DNA of 64,000 nt from Solirubrobacter deserti. Its GTDB lineage: Bacteria > Actinomycetota > Thermoleophilia > Solirubrobacterales > Solirubrobacteraceae. Positions 16,225 through 24,652 of the stretch are shown here, one piece after another. Numbering within the stretch: the stretch's first letter is position 1; the number at the start of each line of letters is the position of its first letter. The notes below the pieces were generated by a model. It worked only from the letters and a program-made list of their open reading frames with translations, ran no database searches and was not told where the DNA came from. Position numbers and translations under genes: made by a program. The stretch covers positions 1 through 64,000 of the forward strand of contig NZ_JAPCID010000042.1 of assembly GCF_027587175.1 (NCBI RefSeq), in the 5' to 3' direction.

Positions 16225-17355
16225 ATGAGCGCGACGGCGGAGCCCTTCAACCTGCGGCGGTTCCTGTTCAGCGGCTCCGGGTGGCCGTATCTGCTGGTCC
16301 CGTTCATCGCGATCGCGGTCGTCCTGGACCTGCTCGAAGCCGACGCGATCCTCGTGTTCTTCGCGTCCGCGCTGGGCGTCGTGCCCACCGCGGCGCTCAT
16401 GGGGCGCGCCACCGAGGAGCTCTCGCACCGGGCCGGGCCGGGCATCGGCGGGCTGCTGAACGTCACGTTCGGCAACGCGCCGGAGCTGATCATCGCGCTG
16501 TTCGCGCTCAACGCAGGGCTGCACGAGGTGGTGAAGGCGTCGATCGTCGGCTCGATCCTCGGCAACCTGCTGCTGGTGATGGGCGCGGCGTTCCTGATCG
16601 GCGGGTGGGGGCGGGAGCGCAACCGGTTCGTGGCCGAGGCGGCTTCGGCGCAGGCGTCGATGTTGCTGCTGGCGGTGGTGGCGATGGTGCTGCCCGCGAT
16701 GTTCCTGCTCGCGCGCGGCGACGAGCTGCCGGCGCTGGGCGAGGAGGCGACGAACTTCCCGGCGAGCGTCGAGCACATGTCGTTCGCGGTCGCGATCGTG
16801 CTGCTGCTCTCCTACTTCGCGGGGCTGTGGTTCTCGCTGCGCACGCACCACGACGTGTTCAATCCCGACACCGAGGAGGAGGCGCCGGAGGGCGCGTGGA
16901 GCGTCCGGCGCTCCGTGCTGATGCTGGCGGGCGCGGGTGTCGCCGTGGGCCTCATGTCGGAGATCCTCGTGGGGTCGATCGAGGAAGCGTCGGAGGGGAT
17001 CGGGCTGTCGCCGTTCTTCGTGTCGCTGATCATCGTCGCCGTGGTGGGCAACGCGGCCGAGCACTGGGTGGCCGTGTACTTCGCGGCGCGCAACAAGATG
17101 GACATCGCGATCTCGATCGCGATCGGGTCCAGCGCACAGATCGCGCTGTTCGTGATGCCGGTGCTGGTGCTCGTCAGCTTCCTGATCGGGCCGTTCCCGC
17201 TCGCGATGGAGTTCAGCTCGATCGAGATCGGGGCCGTGCTGCTCGCGGTGCTGATCGCGTCCCACGTCTCCCAGGACGGCGAGTCGACGTGGTTCGAGGG
17301 CGTGCAGCTGCTCGCCGTCTACGTCGTGCTCGGCATCGTCTTCTACTTCGTCTGA
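16225..17355 (+). CDS. Calcium/proton antiporter (CaCA family, Cax type)
   Basis: Inner-membrane antiporter of 376 residues with about eleven hydrophobic segments. The two inverted alpha-repeats each carry the family signature: G-N-A-P-E-L-I-I-A-L-F-A-L at about residues 86-98 and G-N-A-A-E-H-W-V-A-V at about 276-285, with the ion-coordinating glutamates present. An acidic loop (T-E-E-E-A-P-E) separates the two halves. It should export Ca2+ in exchange for H+. The 3' end overlaps the convergent TetR gene by 13 bp. Confidence 0.93.
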   Translation: MSATAEPFNLRRFLFSGSGWPYLLVPFIAIAVVLDLLEADAILVFFASALGVVPTAALMGRATEELSHRAGPGIGGLLNVTFGNAPELIIALFALNAGLHEVVKASIVGSILGNLLLVMGAAFLIGGWGRERNRFVAEAASAQASMLLLAVVAMVLPAMFLLARGDELPALGEEATNFPASVEHMSFAVAIVLLLSYFAGLWFSLRTHHDVFNPDTEEEAPEGAWSVRRSVLMLAGAGVAVGLMSEILVGSIEEASEGIGLSPFFVSLIIVAVVGNAAEHWVAVYFAARNKMDIAISIAIGSSAQIALFVMPVLVLVSFLIGPFPLAMEFSSIEIGAVLLAVLIASHVSQDGESTWFEGVQLLAVYVVLGIVFYFV

Positions 17356-17990
17356 GCGCGTTCGAGCGCGCCCAGGATCAGGTCCAGCCCGAAGGCGAAC
17401 TCGGTCGCGTAGTCGTAGCCGGCGCGCGCCATCTCGGTGAAGACCTCGACCAGGTACGGGAACGGCGTCAGGTCCGGGACCGCCGCCTGCTTGGCCTCGA
17501 CGACCTCCGCATGATCCTGCGCGGTGTCGAACGGCAGGCTTGCCTCCTGCAGCGCGAAGCCGTAGATGTAGGCGTCCAGCAGCGAGGAGGCGTGCACGGC
17601 CGCGCGGAACGCGAAGCCGGCCTCGCGCAGGCACCCCATGACCGCGTTGTGGCTGCGCAGGTTCGCCGGCCCGGGCCGCATCCGTGACTCCATCAGCCCG
17701 ACCGCCCAGCGGTGGCGGTTGAGCACCTCGCGCACCGACACCGCCCGCCGGCGCATCTCGCCCTTCCAGTCGGGCGCGCCCGGCACCGGGAGGTCGATCT
17801 CCGCGAACACCAGGTCCACGAGCCCGTCGACCAGGTCCTCCTTGTTCGCGACGTGGTTGTAGAGCGACATCGCCTCCACGCCCAGCGCGGTCGCGACCTT
17901 GCGCATCGACAGTGACTCGAGCCCGCCGGCGTCGGCGAGCTCGAGCGCGGCGGCTAGCACGCGCTCGCGGGTGAGTGGCGCACGTCTCAT
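17343..17990 (-). CDS. TetR-family regulator (TetR_C_1 type)
   Basis: A 215-residue regulator. The DNA-binding domain reads L-T-R-E-R-V-L-A-A-A-L-E-L-A-D (6-20), then L-S-M-R-K-V-A-T-A-L-G-V-E-A-M-S-L-Y-N-H-V, the pattern of the TetR(D)-like subgroup. The C-terminal domain matches TetR_C_1. It faces the DUF4386 gene across two palindromes that overlap a strong promoter for that gene, so it most likely represses DUF4386 and itself. The ligand is unknown. Confidence 0.9.
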   Translation of the reverse strand: MRRAPLTRERVLAAALELADAGGLESLSMRKVATALGVEAMSLYNHVANKEDLVDGLVDLVFAEIDLPVPGAPDWKGEMRRRAVSVREVLNRHRWAVGLMESRMRPGPANLRSHNAVMGCLREAGFAFRAAVHASSLLDAYIYGFALQEASLPFDTAQDHAEVVEAKQAAVPDLTPFPYLVEVFTEMARAGYDYATEFAFGLDLILGALERAQTK

Positions 17991-17993
17991 CGC

Positions 17994-18045
17994 TTGACAA
18001 CCTTACGGCGTAAGCGTACCTTACGCCGTAAGCATACAGCGTAAG
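17994..18045 (+). promoter_or_regulatory. Strong promoter with two overlapping TetR operators
   Basis: TTGACA (17994-17999), 17 bp, TACCTT (18017-18022). The 13-bp palindrome CTTACG-G-CGTAAG sits in the spacer at 18002-18014, and its mirror form with central C lies at 18020-18032, over the -10 and start. The copies are 18 bp apart; a half-site GCGTAAG follows at 18039-18045. Bound repressor would block RNA polymerase directly. Confidence 0.85.
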
Positions 18046-18057
18046 TCAGGAGCCGCC

Positions 18058-18711
18058 ATGACCTCTCCGAAATCCACCGGGCGCCTCGTCGGGGTGCTCT
18101 TCGCCCTCACGTTCGTCACCGGGATCGCCGCCGTCGTGCTCTACACGGACGACCCGCGCGGGGTGTCGGACACCCGCCTCGCGTTCGGCGCCGTGATCGA
18201 GGTGCTGCTGATCGCGGCCAACCTCGGCACCGCGCTGGCGCTGTTCCCGCTGCTGCGCCGCCGGCAGGAGGCGCTGGCGCTGAGCTACGTCGCGGCGCGC
18301 GTGGTCGAGTGCACGTTCATCGCGGTCGGGCTGCTCGCGCTGCTCGCGATGACCGACGCGCGCGGGGACGGCGCGGTCGCCGACGCGCTGGTCGCGATCA
18401 AGGACTGGACGTTCCTGCTCGGCCCGAACTTCGTCGTCGGCCTCGGCAACGGCCTGCTGCTCGGAGTCCTGCTCTATCGCTCCGGCCTCGTGCCGCGGCA
18501 GATGGCGCTGGTCGGCATCTTCGGCGGCCCCGTCCTCACGCTCGCGGCCGCGGCGACCGTCGTCGGCGTGTTCGACAGCATGCCGTCGATCGCGGCCGCG
18601 CCCGAGATCGTGTGGGAGGGCTTCCTGGCGATCTACCTGACCGTCAACGGCTTCAAGGCCGCTGCGGTCGCGAGCGACCGGGCTCCGATGGTCCCGGCCG
18701 TCGCCGTCTAG
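18058..18711 (+). CDS. DUF4386 family membrane protein
   Basis: A 217-residue polytopic membrane protein with six hydrophobic segments. It matches DUF4386 from its start (S-T-G-R-L-V-G-V-L-F-A-L-T-F-V-T-G) through L-G-P-N-F-V-V-G-L-G-N-G and Y-R-S-G-L-V-P-R. The function of the family is not known. The GGAG ribosome binding site is seven bases before the ATG. Expression is almost certainly controlled by the divergent TetR. Its last four bases overlap the convergent acidic-protein gene. Confidence 0.88.
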   Translation: MTSPKSTGRLVGVLFALTFVTGIAAVVLYTDDPRGVSDTRLAFGAVIEVLLIAANLGTALALFPLLRRRQEALALSYVAARVVECTFIAVGLLALLAMTDARGDGAVADALVAIKDWTFLLGPNFVVGLGNGLLLGVLLYRSGLVPRQMALVGIFGGPVLTLAAAATVVGVFDSMPSIAAAPEIVWEGFLAIYLTVNGFKAAAVASDRAPMVPAVAV

Positions 18712-19022
18712 TACTCGTCGTCGTCCGGATCGGGCTCGAGGTCGTCTTCCTCGTCGACCTCGTCCTCGTCCGGATCCTCGCGGGCGGAGGATCGGGCGCG
18801 ACGGGTCTCGAACGCCTCGACGATCTCGTCGCGCTTGTGTTCATCGATGGCCGGGTCGTCACCGAGGAGAATCCACTCGGCGCCGTCCTCTTCTTCCTCG
18901 AGCAGCTCGAGGTCGACATGAGCCGAGTCGTCCACGATCAGGACGATCTCGGTCTCCGGGTTGAAGTAGGTCCCCGGGCGGGTGAGGAGCTCATCCACGT
19001 CGAAGCGGCGCAGGGCTGGCAT
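18708..19022 (-). CDS. Small acidic protein of unknown function
   Basis: A 104-residue protein with a folded-looking first half (M-P-A-L-R-R-F-D-V-D-E-L-L-T-R-P-G-T-Y-F, then E-I-V-L-I-V-D-D-S) and a strongly acidic, probably disordered tail rich in Asp and Glu. It is ten bases downstream of the 96-residue membrane-protein gene and in the same direction, so they may be co-transcribed. I do not recognise a family. Confidence 0.7.
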   Translation of the reverse strand: MPALRRFDVDELLTRPGTYFNPETEIVLIVDDSAHVDLELLEEEEDGAEWILLGDDPAIDEHKRDEIVEAFETRRARSSAREDPDEDEVDEEDDLEPDPDDDEY

Positions 19023-19032
19023 GCGCGGGAGG

Positions 19033-19323
19033 CTACCCGTCTCGGCGATCTAGGCGCAGCTCGACCTCGGCCTCGACGTCCAGCGGCGGCTGGCCGCGCG
19101 CGATCCGGCGCTCGTTGGCGGCTTCCACGAAAGCCCGGACTTCGGCGCGTAGGTCGTTCGTCGACCGCTCCGCCTCGTGGTCGAACGTGATGTCCGAGCG
19201 TCCGATCTGGTCGTAGGTGCCGCGCGCGGTGAACGCCAGCGCGACGGCGACCACCCCGGCGAGGAGGACGACGGCCACGGTCACGATCGGCAGCAGATCC
19301 TGCACGAAGGTCGATTGTGCCAA
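19033..19323 (-). CDS. Small single-pass membrane protein
   Basis: A 96-residue protein with one N-terminal transmembrane helix (about residues 11-32) and a charged cytosolic domain ending in E-A-E-V-E-L-R-L-D-R-R-D-G. The start is a TTG three bases after GGAGG; the spacing is short, but no better start exists upstream. Family unknown. It diverges from the acyl-CoA dehydrogenase gene. Confidence 0.68.
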   Translation of the reverse strand: MAQSTFVQDLLPIVTVAVVLLAGVVAVALAFTARGTYDQIGRSDITFDHEAERSTNDLRAEVRAFVEAANERRIARGQPPLDVEAEVELRLDRRDG

Positions 19324-19354
19324 TCGCCTCCAGACCGGCTAACCTAATCCCGTG

Positions 19355-19370
19355 TTGACTGACCAGTCAA
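19355..19370. promoter_or_regulatory. Palindromic operator ahead of the acyl-CoA dehydrogenase gene
   Basis: TTGACTG-AC-CAGTCAA is a perfect 7+7 inverted repeat with a two-base centre, the geometry of many TetR-family fatty-acid regulators. TAACCT at 19340-19345 could be the -10, which would put the site just after the transcription start. No regulator gene is adjacent. Confidence 0.7.
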
Positions 19371-19395
19371 TCTGGACGCTTGGCAAGGAGTTCCG

Positions 19396-20562
19396 ATGGT
19401 CGATTTCACGCTGACCGACGAGCAGATCGCTCTCCGCGAGATGGCCCACGACTTCGCGGAGAAAGAGATCCGCCCGGTCGCCTGGGAGTTCGACAAGGAC
19501 GGCACGTGGCCGGCCGCGATCCTCGAGAAGGCCTGGGAGCTCGGCCTGATGAACTCCCATGTCCCCGAGGAGTACGGCGGACCTGGCGTCTCCTACCTCG
19601 AGGGTTGTCTGATCGAGGAGGAACTGTGCTGGGGCTGCTCGGGCATCGGCACGTCGATCGGGGCCAACGGCCTGGCGACGGCGCCGCTCGCCCTCGGCGG
19701 GTCCGAGGCGCTCAAGCAGAAGTACTTCGGCATGCTGACCGAGGAGCCGCTGTTCGCCTCGTTCTGCCTCACCGAGCCGGACGCCGGCTCAGACGTGTCG
19801 GGCATGCGCACGACCGCCACGCGCAAGGGCGACAAGTGGGTGATCAACGGCTCCAAGTGCTTCATCACCAACGGCAGCCACGCGTCGTTCTTCACCGTCT
19901 ACGCCAAGACGGACAAGGAGAAGGGCCACCGCGGCATCTCGGCGTTCATCGTCCCCAAGGACGACACGGTCACGGTGGACAAGAAGGAAGACAAGATGGG
20001 CCAGCGGGCGTCCGACACCGCGACCATCACCTTCAACGACACCGAGATCCCGCTCGATCACCTGATCGGCGAGGAGAACAAGGGCTTCAAGCTCGCGATG
20101 ATGACCCTCGACCGCACACGCCCCGGCGTGGCGGCGATGGCCACCGGCATCTCCCGCGCCGCGTTCGAGTTCGCGACCAACTACTCCAAGGAGCGCGTCC
20201 AGTTCGGCGTGCCGATCGCGATGCACCAGGGCATCCAGTTCATGATCGCCGACATGGCGACCAAGGTGCACCTGTCGCGTCTCGCCGCCTGGCACTCGGC
20301 CGTCCTGCTCGACCAGGGTCGCCGCAACACGCTCGAGTCCTCGCACGCCAAGCGCTTCGCGGCCGACTCCGCGATGGAGGTCACCACGGACGCCGTCCAG
20401 GTGTACGGCGGCTACGGCTTCATCAAGGACTACCCGGTCGAGAAGCTGATGCGCGACGCGAAGATCATGCAGCTCTACGAAGGCACGTCGCAGATCCAGC
20501 GCCTGGTGATCGCGCGCGAGACGCTGCTCCCGCGCCGCATCGAAGAGCCGACCGCGGTCTAG
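19396..20562 (+). CDS. Acyl-CoA dehydrogenase
   Basis: FAD enzyme of 388 residues that oxidises acyl-CoA to trans-2-enoyl-CoA, the first step of beta-oxidation. The family landmarks are complete: L-T-E-P-D-A-G-S-D (FAD/substrate binding), W-V-I-N-G-S-K-C-F-I-T-N, R-V-Q-F-G-V-P-I, Q-V-Y-G-G-Y-G-F and the catalytic base Glu362 in Y-E-G-T-S-Q-I-Q, matching short/medium-chain enzymes. An AAGGAG box is eight bases before the ATG. The upstream palindrome suggests control by a fatty-acid-responsive repressor. Confidence 0.95.
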   Translation: MVDFTLTDEQIALREMAHDFAEKEIRPVAWEFDKDGTWPAAILEKAWELGLMNSHVPEEYGGPGVSYLEGCLIEEELCWGCSGIGTSIGANGLATAPLALGGSEALKQKYFGMLTEEPLFASFCLTEPDAGSDVSGMRTTATRKGDKWVINGSKCFITNGSHASFFTVYAKTDKEKGHRGISAFIVPKDDTVTVDKKEDKMGQRASDTATITFNDTEIPLDHLIGEENKGFKLAMMTLDRTRPGVAAMATGISRAAFEFATNYSKERVQFGVPIAMHQGIQFMIADMATKVHLSRLAAWHSAVLLDQGRRNTLESSHAKRFAADSAMEVTTDAVQVYGGYGFIKDYPVEKLMRDAKIMQLYEGTSQIQRLVIARETLLPRRIEEPTAV

Positions 20563-20577
20563 TCCAGTAGCTCGAAC

Positions 20578-21165
20578 TCAGGCCACGACCGCGGCGGTCA
20601 GTCGCTGCGGTCGTGTGAGCACGGGCATGTCCTCGTGGTGGCGTCCCGCGCGCCGCGAGGCCAGGGTGAAGCGCTGGCGCAGGTCGGGATCGGGGACGCG
20701 GCGGTCCTCGATCGTCAGCGCCCGGCCGAGCCGGCGCTCGGCCGCCTCCGCCGTCCGCTCGGCCGCGCGGCGCGCCGCGACGACGGCTTCGGCCAACAGC
20801 GTCTCCATCAACGGCCCGGCCTCCGGATAGAGCAGCGCCGGACCCGCCAGCTCGTCCGCGCCGGCCTGGAGGGCGGCCGTGGCCAGCGCGCCGGCGTCCG
20901 CGATCGGCGCGATCGCGCTCACGGACCCGCTGGCCGCGCGGCGGCCGGTCATCTTGCCGGAACGGTCGTCGTATTCCTCGCCGACCTCCACGGCACCGGT
21001 CGCGACGTCCGCCGTGTCGAGAGCGGCGGTGAGCGCGGCCAGCCGGTCGGCGCAGCGGCCGAACGCGTTGCGCGCGTCGCGGTCGACGGCGTGCACGGTC
21101 AGCGTCCACAGCACGCGGTCCGGCTCGAGCTCGCCGCTCGCTTCGCCCAGGACGGTCAGGGTCAT
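20578..21165 (-). CDS. SIMPL domain protein (DUF541)
   Basis: A 195-residue protein with the SIMPL/OggA-like fold: T-L-T-V-L-G-E-A-S-G-E-L-E-P-D-R at the N-terminus, R-R-A-A-S-G-S-V-S-A, and a long helix A-V-V-A-A-R-R-A-A-E-R-T-A-E-A-A that normally precedes a conserved loop. No signal peptide is present, so it looks cytoplasmic. The ATG at 21165 was chosen because AGGA lies eight bases upstream; ATGs at 21174 and 21186 are also in frame, and the last would share bases with the start of the divergent gene. The function of the family is unclear. Confidence 0.75.
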   Translation of the reverse strand: MTLTVLGEASGELEPDRVLWTLTVHAVDRDARNAFGRCADRLAALTAALDTADVATGAVEVGEEYDDRSGKMTGRRAASGSVSAIAPIADAGALATAALQAGADELAGPALLYPEAGPLMETLLAEAVVAARRAAERTAEAAERRLGRALTIEDRRVPDPDLRQRFTLASRRAGRHHEDMPVLTRPQRLTAAVVA

Positions 21166-21184
21166 CCGCGTCATCCTGTCAGCC

Positions 21185-21622
21185 ATGAAGCCGGTGCGCG
21201 CCCAGTTCGTCGTGGAGGCGCCCGGCGTGGAGGCCGAGCAGCTGTGGCACGACCGGTCGCGCTGGGCGTCGTGGATCGACGGGTTCACGCACCTGGAAAA
21301 GCTCGAGGGCGAGTGGCCGCTGGAGGGCGCGCGGCGCGTGTACTCCTCGCGCGTGACGGGGCGGGCGCTCGTATCCGAGCGGGTGTTGCGCTACACCGCT
21401 GGCGACGGGCTCACGTTGATGGTCGAGGACGAGCGCACGACCGCCACGCAGCGCGTGCGCTTCGAGACCGACGGCGTGCGCACGCGGATCACGGTCGAGG
21501 TCGAGGCCGAGCCGAAGGAGAAGATGCCGCCCGGGCAGCGCTGGTGGTGGCGGCGCAAGCGCGGAGAATCGCTGCAGCGGACGCTTCAGCGCTTCTCCTA
21601 CGAGCTGGCGGCCGAGCGCTAG
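21185..21622 (+). CDS. SRPBCC-family protein
   Basis: A 145-residue START/Bet v1-like protein (polyketide cyclase/dehydrase and lipid transport superfamily). It starts with V-R-A-Q-F-V-V-E-A-P-G-V-E-A-E-Q-L-W and has the family's W-A-S-W-I-D-G-F and L-R-Y-T-A-G-D-G-L segments. A ligand cannot be named. The stop TAG is also the beginning of a -10-like TAGGGT ahead of the next gene. Confidence 0.75.
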   Translation: MKPVRAQFVVEAPGVEAEQLWHDRSRWASWIDGFTHLEKLEGEWPLEGARRVYSSRVTGRALVSERVLRYTAGDGLTLMVEDERTTATQRVRFETDGVRTRITVEVEAEPKEKMPPGQRWWWRRKRGESLQRTLQRFSYELAAER

Positions 21623-21632
21623 GGTCGAGGCC

Positions 21633-23095
<1,463 letters not shown>

Positions 23096-23099
<4 letters not shown>

Positions 23100-23842
23100 C
23101 CGGCGCCGAGCGCCTGGCGGAGCTGATTCGGACCAGCGGCCCGGTCGTCGTGCTCACGGGCGCCGGCGTCTCCGTGCCGTCCGGCATCCCGGACTTCCGG
23201 ACGCCGATGACCGGCATCTGGGAGAACGTCGACCCGATGGAGGTCGCGCACATCTCCGTCTGGCGCCGCGATCCTGCACGGTTCTGGTCCTTCTACGGTC
23301 AGCGCTTCGCGGCCCTCGAAGGCAAGGCGCCCAACGGCGCCCACCGCGCGATCGTCGAGCTCGAGCGGCGCGGGCTGGTGACCGGCGTGATCACGCAGAA
23401 CATCGACGGCCTCCACGCCCGCGCGGGCACCGAGGACCCGATCGAGGTCCACGGCTCCATCCGCACCGCCTCCTGCCTGCGCTGCGGCGCCTCCTACCCG
23501 CTCCAGGAGACGCGCCGGCGGCTCGGCGAGGAGGCCGACGGCGTCCCGCGTTGCGACTGCGGCGCGCCGCTGAAGCCCGACGTCGTGCTGTTCGGCGAGC
23601 TGCTGCCCGAGGACGCGATCAACCGCGCGACCGCGCTCGCCGCGACCGCCGGCCTGATGCTCGCCATCGGTTCGTCGCTGGAGGTCCACCCGGTGGCCGG
23701 GCTGCCGCAGGACACGCTGCTCAACGGCGGCCAGCTGGCGCTCGTGACCATGGGCCCGACGCCGTACGACGCCCACGCCGCCGTCAAGCTCTCCGGCGAC
23801 GTCGTCGAGGAGCTAGACGCCGTCCTCGCGGCCCTCGGCTGA
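23096..23842 (+). CDS. NAD-dependent protein deacylase, Sir2 family
   Basis: Sirtuin of 248 residues that removes acyl groups from lysines using NAD+. Motifs: L-T-G-A-G-V-S (20-26), P-D-F-R, T-Q-N-I-D-G-L-H (100-107), catalytic His119 in V-H-G, and a zinc site formed by Cys127, Cys130, Cys153 and Cys155. The GTG start overlaps the stop of the beta-oxidation fusion, so synthesis is coupled to it; deacylation of acyl-CoA enzymes is a reasonable role. The 3' end overlaps a convergent gene by 30 bp. Confidence 0.93.
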
Positions 23843-24652
23843 GTAGATCGCGCGGGCCCGCAGCGCCGCTTCAAGCGTCTCGAGCGCGCGCGTCAGCGCT
23901 GGGAGCGTCTCGGGCTCGAGCCGGCCCTCCCGCGCCGCAGCCGCCGCTGCGGCGACTATGTCGGCGCAACCCTCAAGCTCAACTAGACGCTGAGCAAGGT
24001 CGCCGAAGGACCCCCAGGCCGCGAGCTCGGCGCGGGCGGTGGCGAGCGCGGCCTCCAGCTGGATCGCCGCCTCGCGAGCGCGCGAGCGGTCGAGGTCGAG
24101 CCGGGCGCGCAACGTCAGCTCCTCGCTCGCCAGGATCGCGTCACGGGCCGACAGCAGCGCGACCAGGCGGTCGGTCCGGCGCTGCTCGGCGCGGCGCTCC
24201 TGAGGCGAGACGGTCAGCGGCGGGAGCTCACGCGCCTCGGTCCACTCGCCCTCGGCCACCTGCTCGCCGCTGCCGTAGCCGATGCGCGTCCGCCACGCGC
24301 GGGCGACGTCCACATCGGCGAGCAGCGGGTCCGCGGACGCGACGCGGAACGCCGCCACGAGGCGGTCGAGAACGGCGGTGAAGCCGGGCGTGACGTCGGC
24401 GGTACGCAACCACTCGCCGGCGGTCGCGTCGTCGGTGAGCGGCTCCGCGTCGATGATCGTGATGCGCGTCACCGGGACGGTGTCGCGCGGCTCACGGCGC
24501 CGGACGCGGCGCGGGGCGACGCCCTCTCCGATCACCACGACCGACTGCGCGTCGTCCCCGGCGTAGCGGCGGACGACGTAGCGGCCGGGCGGCGGGCCGA
24601 GCCGGCCCGGAAGCTCCCATTGGACGAAGCGGAAGCGCTGCTCGGACGTCAG
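23813..24652 (-). CDS. Uncharacterised protein coupled to a cell-wall hydrolase gene
   Basis: About 279 residues, not recognised. The N-terminal part (F-R-F-V-Q-W-E-L-P-G-R-L-G-P-P-P-G-R-Y-V) and V-V-V-I-G-E-G-V-A-P-R-R look like strands of a compact domain; the second half is a long helical, Ala/Arg/Glu-rich coiled coil. No ATG, GTG or TTG lies near the likely N-terminus. The only codon that keeps the conserved-looking start is a CTG whose last two bases begin the TGA of the preceding gene (CTGA), so coupling through a CTG start is proposed. An internal GTG around 24535 would discard about 38 residues. Confidence 0.6.
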   Translation of the reverse strand: MTSEQRFRFVQWELPGRLGPPPGRYVVRRYAGDDAQSVVVIGEGVAPRRVRRREPRDTVPVTRITIIDAEPLTDDATAGEWLRTADVTPGFTAVLDRLVAAFRVASADPLLADVDVARAWRTRIGYGSGEQVAEGEWTEARELPPLTVSPQERRAEQRRTDRLVALLSARDAILASEELTLRARLDLDRSRAREAAIQLEAALATARAELAAWGSFGDLAQRLVELEGCADIVAAAAAAAREGRLEPETLPALTRALETLEAALRARAIYSAEGREDGV

